A stretch of DNA of 45,223 bases from Leptospira sp. (lineage in GTDB: Bacteria; Spirochaetota; Leptospiria; Leptospirales; Leptospiraceae). Both the position numbers and the translations under genes were made by a program. The stretch covers positions 1 through 45,223 of the forward strand of contig JAPZRK010000083.1 in NCBI GenBank assembly GCA_027531445.1, given 5' to 3'. Of this stretch, positions 25,556-34,598 are shown piece by piece; within the stretch, counting starts at the first letter, position 1, and each line of letters opens with the position of its first letter. Below the pieces are notes generated by a model. It ran no database searches, was not told where the DNA came from, and saw nothing but the letters and a program-made list of their open reading frames with translations.

Positions 25556-25583
25556 GTATCGTAGGTTTGCCCTAGAAAGATTA
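25556..25583 (-). promoter_or_regulatory. Sigma-28-like promoter candidate
   Basis: On the reverse strand TAATCTTT (25576-25583) and TACGATAC (25556-25563) are spaced by 12 bases. Compared with the flagellar sigma-28 consensus TAAAGTTT-N11-GCCGATAA this matches 6/8 and 5/8 bases. The implied start would leave a leader of about 22 bases before the ATG at 25525. Such partial matches also arise by chance. Confidence 0.3.
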
Positions 25584-25591
25584 GGATAAGA

Positions 25592-25948
25592 TTAGGCTTT
25601 TTTCGGATGATTGTGTTCGTCCACAAAAACTATCTTGGGTTGGTAGTGAGGGGGAATGGAATCTTCATCCACGAGGCCATAGGTGATGATGATGACTTTG
25701 TCACCTTTCATACCGAGTCTTGCGGCGGCCCCATTCAAACAAATGGTTCCAGAGCCTCTTTTTCCTACAATCAGGTAGGTTTCAAATCTAGCACCGTTAT
25801 TGACGTTTACCACGGAGACCTGTTCGAAAGGCCTCATACCCGCTCCATCCATCAAATCTTGGTCTACAGTGAGACTGCCTTCATAGTGGAGTTCGGCTTC
25901 CGTGACAGTCGCCCGATGGATCTTTCCTTTGCAAATCGTAATCATCAT
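25592..25948 (-). CDS. panD: Aspartate 1-decarboxylase proenzyme
   Basis: Makes beta-alanine from aspartate for pantothenate and coenzyme A. The self-cleavage site Gly24-Ser25 (in HYEGSLTV), which generates the pyruvoyl cofactor, is present, as are Lys9 and the N-G-A-A-A-R block. The 118-residue length is normal. The start has two consecutive ATGs, the second overlapping the stop codon of the upstream SocA-like gene as ATGA, so translation is probably coupled. Other pan genes are not in the window. Confidence 0.95.
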   Translation of the reverse strand: MMITICKGKIHRATVTEAELHYEGSLTVDQDLMDGAGMRPFEQVSVVNVNNGARFETYLIVGKRGSGTICLNGAAARLGMKGDKVIIITYGLVDEDSIPPHYQPKIVFVDEHNHPKKA

Positions 25949-26481
25949 TCAGGAGACCTCTCAAATAAAACCCTAAACATTTTTCCCGACAGCTGTAAAA
26001 GGCTTTTTTTCATCAAAACATGGATTTTCGTATTGATTCGATCGATAGCGAACGGAATCGCTTCATACAGTGGAGTGACCACATAATTTTCATATAAATT
26101 GGGATAGTGCCTGCTTTCGTCAAAAACCCTTCCCCGAAACATTTCCACCACTTTCATCATGACACGTTTTTCTTCCCTGGAAAGGACCAATCCTTCCAAG
26201 GCTTTTTTGAATTGGAGGGAGAAACCTTGGACACCTTTCGGAGAGATCACTGGAAATGCTTCGATGCAACCCTTCTCACGCAGAAAAAGGAGTGCTTCGT
26301 TCAGTTTGACGGGATAGGGTGAATCTTCCAAATGGATGTAGACTCCTCCCGTAATCATACTTGCATGTTTTTGAAAGTGGACTCCGTCAGAAAAGTATAG
26401 GAGTTTTGCTAGATCAAGTCGGCTTCGACCGTTAGGAGATTTTTCCAGGATCCATAAAATTGCATGGCAAAGTTTCTCCAT
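25945..26481 (-). CDS. SocA/Panacea (DUF4065)-like protein
   Basis: A 178-residue cytoplasmic protein. The segment LAKLLYFSDGVHFQKHASMI, followed by GGVYIHLEDSPYPVKLNEAL, matches the pattern of the Panacea/SocA domain (L-x-K-L-L-Y-x-x-D, then a G-P-V-like turn), found in some type II antitoxins and in proteolysis adaptors. No toxin is adjacent: the downstream partner is panD, overlapped by 4 bp, so it may serve a housekeeping or regulatory role. Its 5' end faces lipB, with overlap or a very short gap. GAAGGA lies upstream at a long spacing. Confidence 0.6.
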   Translation of the reverse strand: MEKLCHAILWILEKSPNGRSRLDLAKLLYFSDGVHFQKHASMITGGVYIHLEDSPYPVKLNEALLFLREKGCIEAFPVISPKGVQGFSLQFKKALEGLVLSREEKRVMMKVVEMFRGRVFDESRHYPNLYENYVVTPLYEAIPFAIDRINTKIHVLMKKSLLQLSGKMFRVLFERSPE

Positions 26482-27123
26482 TCTAAACTATTTCCTTCTT
26501 TTTCAATGACGGCACCTATTGTATATGATCGGTATTTAACCTTCCAAGAAAAAGCCAGATTCCAAAGAAAGGAATCCATCATTTTTTTAGAACACGATCC
26601 ATGTTTGACAGGGGGGCTTGGGGCGAAAGCTGAAAATCTATTGCTTCCAGTGGAGTCCCTCGCCTCGAAGGGCGTGGGACTCTATTCTCTCCAAAGAGGA
26701 GGGGATTACACTGCCCATGAACCGGGACAAATCGTTGGATACCTTCATCTTGATTTAAAAAAGCGGAACAAAAACTTGGGCGAGTATCTGTCATTCCTCT
26801 CTTTTGCCATCCGAAATGCCTTACTTGAAGTTTGGGGCATACAAGTTGAAGAAAATCGCAGTTCACCAGGATTGTATTTAAGCGAAGAACCATCAAAAAA
26901 ACTAGTTTCTATGGGTATTTATGCAAAATCCTATTTTACAAGCTTTGGATTTGCACTCAATGGGATCAATTCGCTACAAACTTTTCAATACATCAATCCT
27001 TGCGGGGGGCTCTCATCTAACGTTGTTTCACTGAATGGTCTTCAGAAAGTAAAGGATTGGGAAAAAGAAAAATTTAGGTTTCTGGGAGCCTTCCTCTTTC
27101 ACTTGGATGGTTTCTTTTCTTAG
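26464..27123 (+). CDS. lipB: Octanoyl-[ACP]:protein N-octanoyltransferase LipB
   Basis: Transfers octanoate from acyl carrier protein to lipoyl domains, the first step of lipoate assembly. Blocks of the family are present: RGGDYTAHEPGQIVGYLHLD, KLVSMGIYAKSYFTSFGFALN (catalytic Lys and the following hydrophobic strand) and INPCGG with the catalytic cysteine. Length is 220 residues from the ATG at 26464; an ATG at 26506 (206 residues) fits the family start better. Neither has a convincing Shine-Dalgarno sequence. With the first start the gene overlaps the 5' end of the divergent SocA-like gene by 18 bp. LipA is not in the window. Confidence 0.9.
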   Translation: MAKFLHSKLFPSFSMTAPIVYDRYLTFQEKARFQRKESIIFLEHDPCLTGGLGAKAENLLLPVESLASKGVGLYSLQRGGDYTAHEPGQIVGYLHLDLKKRNKNLGEYLSFLSFAIRNALLEVWGIQVEENRSSPGLYLSEEPSKKLVSMGIYAKSYFTSFGFALNGINSLQTFQYINPCGGLSSNVVSLNGLQKVKDWEKEKFRFLGAFLFHLDGFFS

Positions 27124-27191
27124 TAAAATCCACTAAAATAGATCGGTCCAGTCTCAATTTCTAGCCGAATATCTACATAGGAGACCTTTCT

Positions 27192-28160
27192 ATGTTTATC
27201 CTAAGATCAGCTATCTATTTTATACTTTTATTCTTTCTGCTGGAAGCGGTTGCCTTGAGCGCAGTTGCTTGGTCTTTTTACGAGTCCACGTCTCAAACTT
27301 TAAAACATGAATTGTTACTCTCTGATCACAGAGCCCGTGACTTTACATTAGCCATCGCTAAGGCGGCAGAAGTAAGACTTAATCCCAATGGATATGCGGA
27401 AATGAATACCGCTTTCGCTCGTTATGTGGAAGAGACACAAAAAGATCCTGAAAAATTCATGTTAAAAGAAATTCGTTTTTATGATCCGAGTGGACTACTT
27501 CTTTCTTCTTCAAAGGCAGAGGAAGTAAGTATCCCTTCCGAAAAAAGAAAACCAGATACGGAACTAGCTAAGAAAACATATTTTCGTAAGGCGATGCGTA
27601 TGAGGAAATGGGAGTGGCCAGAAGAAGATTTGGAGACAGGCATCACTCTTAAAAAAACAAATCCTTCCTTGCCAAATTATGCCAATGAAATAGTGAAATT
27701 TTTTCCCGAAGCCAGTGTGTTAGAGGCTGTCATTTACGCACCAGTCTATCACGAGACCAAATTAGATGTGTTAGGTGCAGTATTTGTAGTTTATGACCGC
27801 GGTAACTTAGTTTTACTTTTTGAAAACCAATTTGCTCTGCTTAACTGGATGATTATCAATTATAGCTTAATTGCCTTTGTATCTACAATCGTTTTATGGT
27901 TGGTATTCTTCTTGTTTCAGTATGTAGCAAAAAGGGAAGGTTCGAAGAATCTATCCTCATTCGAAACGACAGAAGAAAAAGATATGGGCCTTCCACTGAT
28001 TCAGAAGAGGACAGTTACGAGTGTAGAAGAAGTTTCAGGAATGGAAGAGGTAAAAGAAGGAAATGTAGATGACGCCGTCCAAACAGCCGATGTCATTCCA
28101 GAAATTCAATCAGTCGAAAAACCGAAAGCAGGCGTGATCGACGCCATTTATTTAGGATAA
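27192..28160 (+). CDS. Two-TM membrane sensor-like protein
   Basis: A 322-residue protein with an N-terminal transmembrane helix (about residues 7-30), an extracytoplasmic domain of about 185 residues with a Cache/PAS-like sequence feel (IRFYDPSGLLLSSSK; GAVFVVYDR), and a second helix near residues 220-242. The cytoplasmic tail of about 80 residues is acidic and shows no kinase, HAMP, cyclase or methyl-accepting domain. It therefore looks like a sensor without an effector, perhaps working through the STAS protein whose gene begins 6 bp later. AGGAG precedes the ATG. It is the first gene of the sensor-STAS-murJ operon. Confidence 0.7.
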   Translation: MFILRSAIYFILLFFLLEAVALSAVAWSFYESTSQTLKHELLLSDHRARDFTLAIAKAAEVRLNPNGYAEMNTAFARYVEETQKDPEKFMLKEIRFYDPSGLLLSSSKAEEVSIPSEKRKPDTELAKKTYFRKAMRMRKWEWPEEDLETGITLKKTNPSLPNYANEIVKFFPEASVLEAVIYAPVYHETKLDVLGAVFVVYDRGNLVLLFENQFALLNWMIINYSLIAFVSTIVLWLVFFLFQYVAKREGSKNLSSFETTEEKDMGLPLIQKRTVTSVEEVSGMEEVKEGNVDDAVQTADVIPEIQSVEKPKAGVIDAIYLG

Positions 28161-28166
28161 AAAAAC

Positions 28167-29072
28167 ATGAGAACATCAGAAACTGACGAAAGAATTTTTT
28201 CGATCCAATTGAAAGGTGCTTTAGATGGCACGAGCTCAGAGGATTTATTATCTTATTTGAATAACCAAATTGAAGCTGGTTATACAAGATTTTTATTCAA
28301 TTTTAGTTTTGTACAATTTATCACATCAAATGGGATCAGTACACTACTTAAAATCCAAAATCGTCTTAGCTCAGAATCTGGCTTTTCCTTTGCATTCTAT
28401 GGTTTAACTGAAGAGGTTGAAAATGTTCTACAACTATTGGGTCTCTATAAAAAATTGCCAATTTGTAGATCCTTACTTGAAGCCGAAAGTTATCTCCGAT
28501 CAAGTTATCACACTTTGATCGAAAATACAAAGGCTCAAATAAAAAAAGATGCTGAGTCAGTGAGTGCATCATCTGCACGTCAGGCGACGGAACGTATAAA
28601 ATTTTATTATACGGGAAGCCCTAAAACAGATAAAAAAGGTGGGGATGTTTCGTCGCTTGCTGTTTCCAGTCTAGAGCAATTACATGCGACTGAAACTCAT
28701 AGAGTCATTGAAACCAAAGCGGAAGCAGAGCCGATCCTTCCGATTCCTGCGATGGAGAAACTCTTAGAAGAAAAACTCTCTCATCTCAGGAATGAAATTA
28801 AAGCCACGCTTAGTTCAGAATTAGAAAAAAAGTTTTCCGTGAGTAAAAAAACTCCACCAAACTTAGAAGAGTTGAATGTTTCTATGCCAAGTTATATTCA
28901 ATCTAAATCAAAAAAAAGTGGAACGTCATTTGAAAAGATTTTTCCTTGTGAGGCTTGCGGGATTCGACTTCGAGTACTTCGAGTCGGAAGCCATCAATGT
29001 CCAAATTGTAAAACAGAAGTATACGTGAATGCCTATGGGAATACCCGCTTTATTGAGAAATTAAACAAGTGA
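28167..29072 (+). CDS. STAS-domain protein with C-terminal zinc ribbon
   Basis: A 301-residue cytoplasmic protein. Residues 1-110 are a STAS domain of the anti-sigma-factor-antagonist type, with a hydrophobic strand (FLFNFSFVQFITSNG) in which T-S-N-G stands at the usual D-S-S-G phosphorylation site, so the serine is kept. Residues 115-255 are a low-complexity linker with predicted helix. Residues 263-285 are a zinc ribbon with two CxxC pairs (CEACG and CPNCK). The stop overlaps the start of murJ (GTGA). A partner-switch role is plausible; its kinase or phosphatase is not in the window. Confidence 0.8.
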   Translation: MRTSETDERIFSIQLKGALDGTSSEDLLSYLNNQIEAGYTRFLFNFSFVQFITSNGISTLLKIQNRLSSESGFSFAFYGLTEEVENVLQLLGLYKKLPICRSLLEAESYLRSSYHTLIENTKAQIKKDAESVSASSARQATERIKFYYTGSPKTDKKGGDVSSLAVSSLEQLHATETHRVIETKAEAEPILPIPAMEKLLEEKLSHLRNEIKATLSSELEKKFSVSKKTPPNLEELNVSMPSYIQSKSKKSGTSFEKIFPCEACGIRLRVLRVGSHQCPNCKTEVYVNAYGNTRFIEKLNK

Positions 29073-30685
29073 CAGAAAAAAGTAAGGAGCCTTCGGTTTC
29101 TAGCGCGAAACGAAGTCTCGCATTATCCTTTTATACATTCCTGTCTAGAATTCTCGGTCTTGTTCGTGATCATTTTATGGCTGTTAGTTTTGGAACGGGT
29201 ATGGTAGCCTCTGCATTTAGTGTCGCCTACCGACTTCCCAATATGTTTCGGAATTTACTCGCAGAAGGTACGCTCTCGCAATCCTTTATGCCTATTTTTT
29301 CCGAATACGAAGCCATGGGAGTCGAAGCCGCTCGAGTGATGGCTGGCACAGTCCTCAGTTTTTTATTTTTATGTCTGTCTATCTTTGTCGCTTGTTTTTG
29401 GCTATTTGCGGCTCAATTTTTGCCAACGTTAGTGGGTGGAAGTGAAGAATACGGCCAGCTTGTCGTCAATCTTTCTCTGGTGCTCTTTTTTTTGATTATG
29501 ACGGCGAGTCTTTCATCTATTTTTATGTCCATTTCCAATTCTCATCATAAATACTTTGTGCCGTCATTATCACCGATTATATTGAATGTAAGCTATTTGG
29601 TGGTCTTTATCGTATTTTTTCCTATGATTTCTGGACTCGAAGAACGTGTGTTTACTTTGGCATACGGAATTGTGATCGGTGGTGTATTACAACTTTTTGT
29701 GCAAGCGATCTTTGTTTATAAACTGGGTTATGGACCAATCTTCAAATTGAATTTCAAACATCCTGCCATAAAAAAAATCTTCAAACTCATGTTACCCGCC
29801 GCATTGGGTGGTAGTTTTTATCAAATCGGTTTACTCGTTGATATTTTTTTGGCAAACTATATCCAAAATGCAAATCCAGGGCTTGGCGCGGTTGTGAGTT
29901 TAGATTATTCCCAACGCCTTGTCCAACTGCCTACAGGAATTATAGGAGTGGCTCTTGCAACTACAATCCTTCCATCACTATTACGAGACTTGCGTGCTGG
30001 AGAAAAAGAAAAAATACCAACAGAAATTTTAGATGTTCTAAGCTTTGCTTTTTTTCTAACCATACCTGCATCGATTGGACTTGCGATTTTGGGTGAGACA
30101 GTTTTGGATGCCATATACTTTGGCGGAAGGTGGGATGCTCTTGCAACAAAGACTGCATTTGTACCATTGATTTTTTATTCTTTGGCAATACCGTTTTATA
30201 GTTCGAATAAAGTTCTTGTATCATCCTATTACGCATTTCAGGATACACGGACTCCACTCCGAGTACAGTTTGTATCATTTGGATTAAGCATTGCTCTGAG
30301 TTTGTCGCTGATGGTTTTTTTGAAACACGGAGCCATTGCGTTGTCTTCTGCAACCTCTGCATTGACTACCACCGCACTTCTTTTGTTTTTTCTAAAGAAC
30401 CATGATGTAAGAATCCCATGGAGGTCTCTTGCAAAAAGACTTGCAGTGATGATTATTCCTTTTTTGGGACTGACTGTTTGGATATTGCTAGGAGAGTATG
30501 TGATCAAGGGTACACTCAAAGTTTATGTATCTGAAAGTATATCTCATGCAAATTTATCTCGTATATCACTCGTTATCTCAATCTTTCCAGCCATGTTATT
30601 ATTCTTCGGCCTCTCTGTCATCGTAAGACTCAAAGAGGCAGAAATTATTCTGGGAAGATTTTTTAGAAAACGATTTAAAAAGTAA
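29069..30685 (+). CDS. murJ: Lipid II flippase MurJ
   Basis: A 538-residue MOP-superfamily membrane protein that flips undecaprenyl-linked peptidoglycan precursors across the inner membrane. MurJ signatures include SLALSFYTFLSRILGLVRD, the loop RLPNMFRNLLAEGTLSQSFMPIF and the central TGIIGVALATTILPSLL. About fourteen hydrophobic segments are visible. The start is a GTG that overlaps the preceding STAS gene stop as GTGA, so translation is coupled. A basic C-terminus (RFFRKRFKK) is at the membrane exit. It converges on ileS with a 21 bp gap and no clear terminator. Confidence 0.95.
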   Translation: MTEKSKEPSVSSAKRSLALSFYTFLSRILGLVRDHFMAVSFGTGMVASAFSVAYRLPNMFRNLLAEGTLSQSFMPIFSEYEAMGVEAARVMAGTVLSFLFLCLSIFVACFWLFAAQFLPTLVGGSEEYGQLVVNLSLVLFFLIMTASLSSIFMSISNSHHKYFVPSLSPIILNVSYLVVFIVFFPMISGLEERVFTLAYGIVIGGVLQLFVQAIFVYKLGYGPIFKLNFKHPAIKKIFKLMLPAALGGSFYQIGLLVDIFLANYIQNANPGLGAVVSLDYSQRLVQLPTGIIGVALATTILPSLLRDLRAGEKEKIPTEILDVLSFAFFLTIPASIGLAILGETVLDAIYFGGRWDALATKTAFVPLIFYSLAIPFYSSNKVLVSSYYAFQDTRTPLRVQFVSFGLSIALSLSLMVFLKHGAIALSSATSALTTTALLLFFLKNHDVRIPWRSLAKRLAVMIIPFLGLTVWILLGEYVIKGTLKVYVSESISHANLSRISLVISIFPAMLLFFGLSVIVRLKEAEIILGRFFRKRFKK

Positions 30686-30706
30686 ACTTAAATCGCAAGA
30701 TCAGAA

Positions 30707-33457
30707 TTATTTGATCGCATCCTCGCAACGTTTACAAAGTTGACCTGCTGATTTTACATCTCTTGTGTGTCGCCAGCATCGAGGACATTCGTGTTCTTCG
30801 GGTTTTAACACCTGAATTTGGAAAAAATCCGTTGTAACTGAAGAAAAGGCGTTGTCGACTGTGGATTCAGAAATTTCCACTTGAGATACAACAAAAAACA
30901 ATTCTAGGTCTTCATTAGAAAAATCAGCTAAAACATTTTTACTTTTATCGACAAGTTTCATGTGAACCTTTGCCTCCAAAGATTTTCCAATATTTCCAGA
31001 CTTTCGAGCTTCTTCCAATGCCTTTTGCACAGCTTCTTTTGTTTCAAATACAATCTGTAACTTATCTTCCAGACTTCCATTACGCATTTGAGATAAATTA
31101 GGGAAGTCATGGAAAAATACAGAATCAGAGAAACCAAATTCTTTCCAAACTTCTTCTGCTGTAAACGAAAGTATGGGTGCAATGAGAACGGCAAGGGTTT
31201 CCAGAATTTTTGCGAGTGCATACTCACTTGACTTTCTGACTTTTGAATCTCGATGTTCGCAATACATACGATCACGGATGATTTCAAAGTAGTCCTGAGA
31301 AAGATCTACCGTGCAGAAAAGTAAAAATTTCTGATAAACTTGGTGGAATTGATACAACTCGTAATGTTTTTGGATTTCCTCAGATAACACAGAAAGGCGA
31401 GATAAAAAGTAAGCATCAATTTGATCTAATTCATCACCCTTGGTAAAGAAACTGAGTGCGTTTTTGTTCGTGTTGCCGAGTAAATACCGAAATGTATTTC
31501 TGAGTTTGCGGTACGTTTCCGCTACGATTTTGATCGAGTCTTTGCCTATCTTCACATCGTCACGAAAGTCCTGAGTGGAAACCCAAAGTCTTAGAATGTC
31601 AGCACCATATTGGTTGATGATATCGGTTGTGGGGTTGATGACGTTGCCAAGAGATTTGGACATCGCGTGACCCTTTTCATCCAAAACATAACCATGTGTC
31701 AGAACCGATTTGTATGGAGGCACACCTCGAATCGCCATCGAGGGCCAAAGTGAAGACTGAAACCAGCCTCGATGTTGGTCTGATCCTTCTAGATAAAGGT
31801 CAGCTGGTTCTTTACCTATGGAATCGCCAAAGACGGCAAAGCTCGAAACACCGGAATCAAACCATACATCCAAAATATCTTTGTCCTGTTTCAAATTGTT
31901 TGAACCGCACTTCTCACAGGTAGTATTAGGTGGCAAAAGATCTACAGCATCTTTTTCATACCAAACTTCGATGCCTTCTTTTTTGACGATGTCGATAAAA
32001 TACTGAATCGTAGCAGATGTAAGGTGAGTACTACCACAATCTTTGCAGGTAAAAGATGGTATGGGAACGCCCCAATTCCTTTGTCTGGACAAACACCAGT
32101 CAGGTCTTGATTCAACCATCGATCTGATTCGAGAAATTCCCCACTCGGGGATCCATTGCACTTTATCTATTGCCTTCAATGACTTTTCGCGTAAACCATC
32201 ATGGTCGATCGAAAAGAACCATTGTGGAGTGGCACGAAAGATCAGTGGTTTTTTGCTCCTCCAACTATGTGGATAAGAATGTTGGAATTCGGAAAAATGT
32301 AGAAGTGCATTTGTTTCACGAAGGAGTTCTACGATTTTGGGATTTGCGTCCCAAATTTTGACTCCTTGCATCAATGGAAACTCGTCAGTAAATCGACCGT
32401 AATCGTCTACGGGGGAATAGGTGGGAAGTCCCGCGGCAGTTCCCACACGGTAATCGTCCGTTCCGTGACCTGGAGCAGTGTGAACACATCCTGTGCCCGC
32501 TTCCAATGTGACATGCGGACCAAAGAGCGGCACCGAATCTTGATCAAGGAATGGATGCCGGAATGTCATCGCCGCAAGATCTTTTGTTTCTAATGATTTT
32601 ATTTTTGTGAGTAAAACACCTGTTTTTTGGGTAACGGATTCGGCAAGACCTTCCGCAAGGATTAATTTACCATGTTCCGCTGTTTCATATAACGCATAAT
32701 TCAAAGTTTCGTTAAAGCAAATCCCCAAATTGGCAGGTAATGTCCAGGGAGTAGTGGTCCAGATCAAACAAAAACTATCTACTTCTCCTTTGATCGGAAA
32801 CTTTACATAGATGGAAGGTGATGTATGATTTTGGTATTCGATTTCAGCTTCCGCATGTGCTGTGGCAAGATCAATGCACCAATATACCGGCTTTTTACCT
32901 TTATAAACATATCCTTTTTCGAATAGTTTCCCAAAAATTTCGACAATCTTTGCCTCAAATTCTGGCGCCATAGTTAGATACTTTCTGTCTTCTTCCCAAA
33001 AACATAGAAATCGACTTAAGTCATCTCCTTGTTTGGCGACAAATTCGCTCGCGTATTCTCTACATTTTTTCCGCAGATCGGTAGGCGATGTATTGCGAGC
33101 TTCCTTACCCAAGTTCTTTAAAACTTGGACTTCGATAGGTAGGCCATGGCAGTCCCAACCCGGAATCATGTCAGAAGCAAACCCTGCCATGAGTTTTGAT
33201 TTTACGATCGTATCTTTTAGAATTTTATTGAGAGAATGACCCACATGGAAATTTCCATTTGCGTATGGTGGTCCATCATGAAAAACAAACGGCGGTTTGT
33301 TTTTTCGTATTTCCTTCATTTTTGCAAATGTTTGATTTGATTTCCATTCTTGAATTTGTTTAGGTTCGCGAGAGGCTAGATCTGCCTTCATGGGAAAGGC
33401 AGTTTGAGGTAATGCTACCGTTTTTGAGTAAGGATTTTCCGATTCCGTTTTAGCCAT
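30707..33457 (-). CDS. ileS: Isoleucyl-tRNA synthetase
   Basis: A 916-residue class Ia synthetase of the bacterial type. The ATP site HIGH motif reads HVGH at residues 71-74 (after DGPPYANGNF), the KMSKS motif reads AMSKS near residue 605, and the C-terminus carries a zinc site (CPRCWRH and LCKRC). The editing domain (CP1), with the stretch PFLDQDSVPLFGPHVTLEAG, is intact. It charges both tRNA-Ile(GAU) and, after lysidine modification, the CAU Ile2 tRNA suspected at 3202-3275. Convergent with murJ. Confidence 0.97.
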   Translation of the reverse strand: MAKTESENPYSKTVALPQTAFPMKADLASREPKQIQEWKSNQTFAKMKEIRKNKPPFVFHDGPPYANGNFHVGHSLNKILKDTIVKSKLMAGFASDMIPGWDCHGLPIEVQVLKNLGKEARNTSPTDLRKKCREYASEFVAKQGDDLSRFLCFWEEDRKYLTMAPEFEAKIVEIFGKLFEKGYVYKGKKPVYWCIDLATAHAEAEIEYQNHTSPSIYVKFPIKGEVDSFCLIWTTTPWTLPANLGICFNETLNYALYETAEHGKLILAEGLAESVTQKTGVLLTKIKSLETKDLAAMTFRHPFLDQDSVPLFGPHVTLEAGTGCVHTAPGHGTDDYRVGTAAGLPTYSPVDDYGRFTDEFPLMQGVKIWDANPKIVELLRETNALLHFSEFQHSYPHSWRSKKPLIFRATPQWFFSIDHDGLREKSLKAIDKVQWIPEWGISRIRSMVESRPDWCLSRQRNWGVPIPSFTCKDCGSTHLTSATIQYFIDIVKKEGIEVWYEKDAVDLLPPNTTCEKCGSNNLKQDKDILDVWFDSGVSSFAVFGDSIGKEPADLYLEGSDQHRGWFQSSLWPSMAIRGVPPYKSVLTHGYVLDEKGHAMSKSLGNVINPTTDIINQYGADILRLWVSTQDFRDDVKIGKDSIKIVAETYRKLRNTFRYLLGNTNKNALSFFTKGDELDQIDAYFLSRLSVLSEEIQKHYELYQFHQVYQKFLLFCTVDLSQDYFEIIRDRMYCEHRDSKVRKSSEYALAKILETLAVLIAPILSFTAEEVWKEFGFSDSVFFHDFPNLSQMRNGSLEDKLQIVFETKEAVQKALEEARKSGNIGKSLEAKVHMKLVDKSKNVLADFSNEDLELFFVVSQVEISESTVDNAFSSVTTDFFQIQVLKPEEHECPRCWRHTRDVKSAGQLCKRCEDAIK

Positions 33458-33514
33458 AGTATGTCCAATGTCTGAAATTGGGGGCTTTCGGAAAACGGAA
33501 AAAAAACAGGATGC

Positions 33515-34141
33515 TTAGAGTTTGACTCTGACTTTTGGGAGTTCGTCCCTAAGTCGTGCTACATCTGACTTTTCAAAGGCAATTTTTTGTAAAAAGATTT
33601 CATTCAAAAAAGAAAGTTTGGAGATGTTTTTGGGGAGTTTTTTAAAATTCCGCAGAAGTGTTAAGTCGAGTGTTTTGAGGTTTGGGATCTGGGCGAGAAT
33701 CTCGACGTCTGCTTCTGTTAATTCAATCTTGGTTTCGTCTAAGGCTAATGTTTTTAGTTTCTGTAGCTTTGGTAAAAAAGATGGCACAGTTGTCAAATCC
33801 GTTCTTCCTAGCAAAAGCACTTCTAAATTTTGTAAGTCTCCCAATGAATCAGGTAAACTAGAAATAGGATTACCAAATAAATTCAAAATTCGCAAGCTTG
33901 TTAGACGACCCATCTCGACGGGAATAAATGTAAGTGAATCATACTGTAGGGTCAACTCTTCGACAGAAGTCAGTTCTCCAATTTTTGAAGGCAGAGTCCC
34001 AATTTCTTTTTTGGATAGGTTTAATACTTTTTCATGGCGATTAGAATCGATCCAGGAATCTACGGATACCGTTTCTTTGGCGCAATTTGTAAAGCCAAGA
34101 ACAGAAAGGAATGTTAAAAAAAAGATAGAGGAAGATTTCAT
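33515..34141 (-). CDS. Leucine-rich-repeat lipoprotein
   Basis: A 208-residue lipoprotein. The ATG at 34141 opens a signal peptide (MKSSSIFFLTFLSVLGFTNC) ending in lipobox F-T-N-C; ATGs further upstream (34153, 34171) only lengthen the N-terminus. The mature part contains about six leucine-rich repeats of 23 residues in the L-x-x-L-x-L-x-x-N/T-x-I-x-x-L-P style (for example LRILNLFGNPISSLPDSLGD), a type common in Leptospira surface proteins and in host-interaction or scaffold proteins. It is transcribed alone, upstream of ileS on the same strand (57 bp). Confidence 0.85.
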   Translation of the reverse strand: MKSSSIFFLTFLSVLGFTNCAKETVSVDSWIDSNRHEKVLNLSKKEIGTLPSKIGELTSVEELTLQYDSLTFIPVEMGRLTSLRILNLFGNPISSLPDSLGDLQNLEVLLLGRTDLTTVPSFLPKLQKLKTLALDETKIELTEADVEILAQIPNLKTLDLTLLRNFKKLPKNISKLSFLNEIFLQKIAFEKSDVARLRDELPKVRVKL

Positions 34142-34241
34142 CGTTCTGAACATATAACTTAGACGAAACAAAATCGACTAGCGTTATTGTTCAATAAAAT
34201 TTAGAGAGGGATGTCAATTTGTTTGTAAAATTCATTGAAAA

Positions 34242-34598
34242 TTAGACAGCTTTTGCATAAAAATTTTCCGCATCAATTGTGTTTGATGAAAGCAATAGAG
34301 AAGTCAGTTTCAATATTTTCAAAATCCTCTCTATGCTTTTGCTTGTATTGAGTAAATAAATCTCGATTCCCTTCTTTTTCATTTTCACTTTTTTATGAAT
34401 CAATATTCCAAGGACGGCTGAAGATACCTCTTCTACCTCACTAAAGTCCAAAAAGATATTTCGTGTGGTTGTGGATAGAATCGACTCCAGTTCTCTTTCG
34501 AAAGAACCCATGCTCAAAATATCGATGTATTTGGATTCTATTTTAAAAATTGAGGCGTTTTGTGTTTTCTGTATCATCTTTCTAACCGTTCCCTTCAC
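34242..34598 (-). CDS. STAS-domain anti-sigma-factor antagonist-like protein
   Basis: A 118-residue single-domain STAS protein. The strand IFLDFSEVEEVSSAVLGILI aligns with the phosphorylation region of SpoIIAA-like antagonists (D-S-S-G), with S-S kept and the Gly replaced by Ala. It would act in a partner switch with an anti-sigma kinase and PP2C phosphatase, which are not nearby. The start is a GTG at 34598 or the ATG at 34577 seven codons later; neither has a strong Shine-Dalgarno sequence. It is divergent from the beta-barrel gene. It is the second STAS protein of the window. Confidence 0.75.
   Translation of the reverse strand: MKGTVRKMIQKTQNASIFKIESKYIDILSMGSFERELESILSTTTRNIFLDFSEVEEVSSAVLGILIHKKVKMKKKGIEIYLLNTSKSIERILKILKLTSLLLSSNTIDAENFYAKAV

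Noticed and set aside
25607..26086. A 159-codon forward frame opposite panD and the SocA-like gene
   Set aside because: It is the antisense of the unmistakable panD, with no family match and no ribosome binding site.
33522..34157. A 211-codon open frame on the forward strand opposite the LRR lipoprotein gene
   Set aside because: Its serine-, lysine- and phenylalanine-rich product is the antisense image of a clear signal-peptide/LRR protein. It has no ribosome binding site and no domain.
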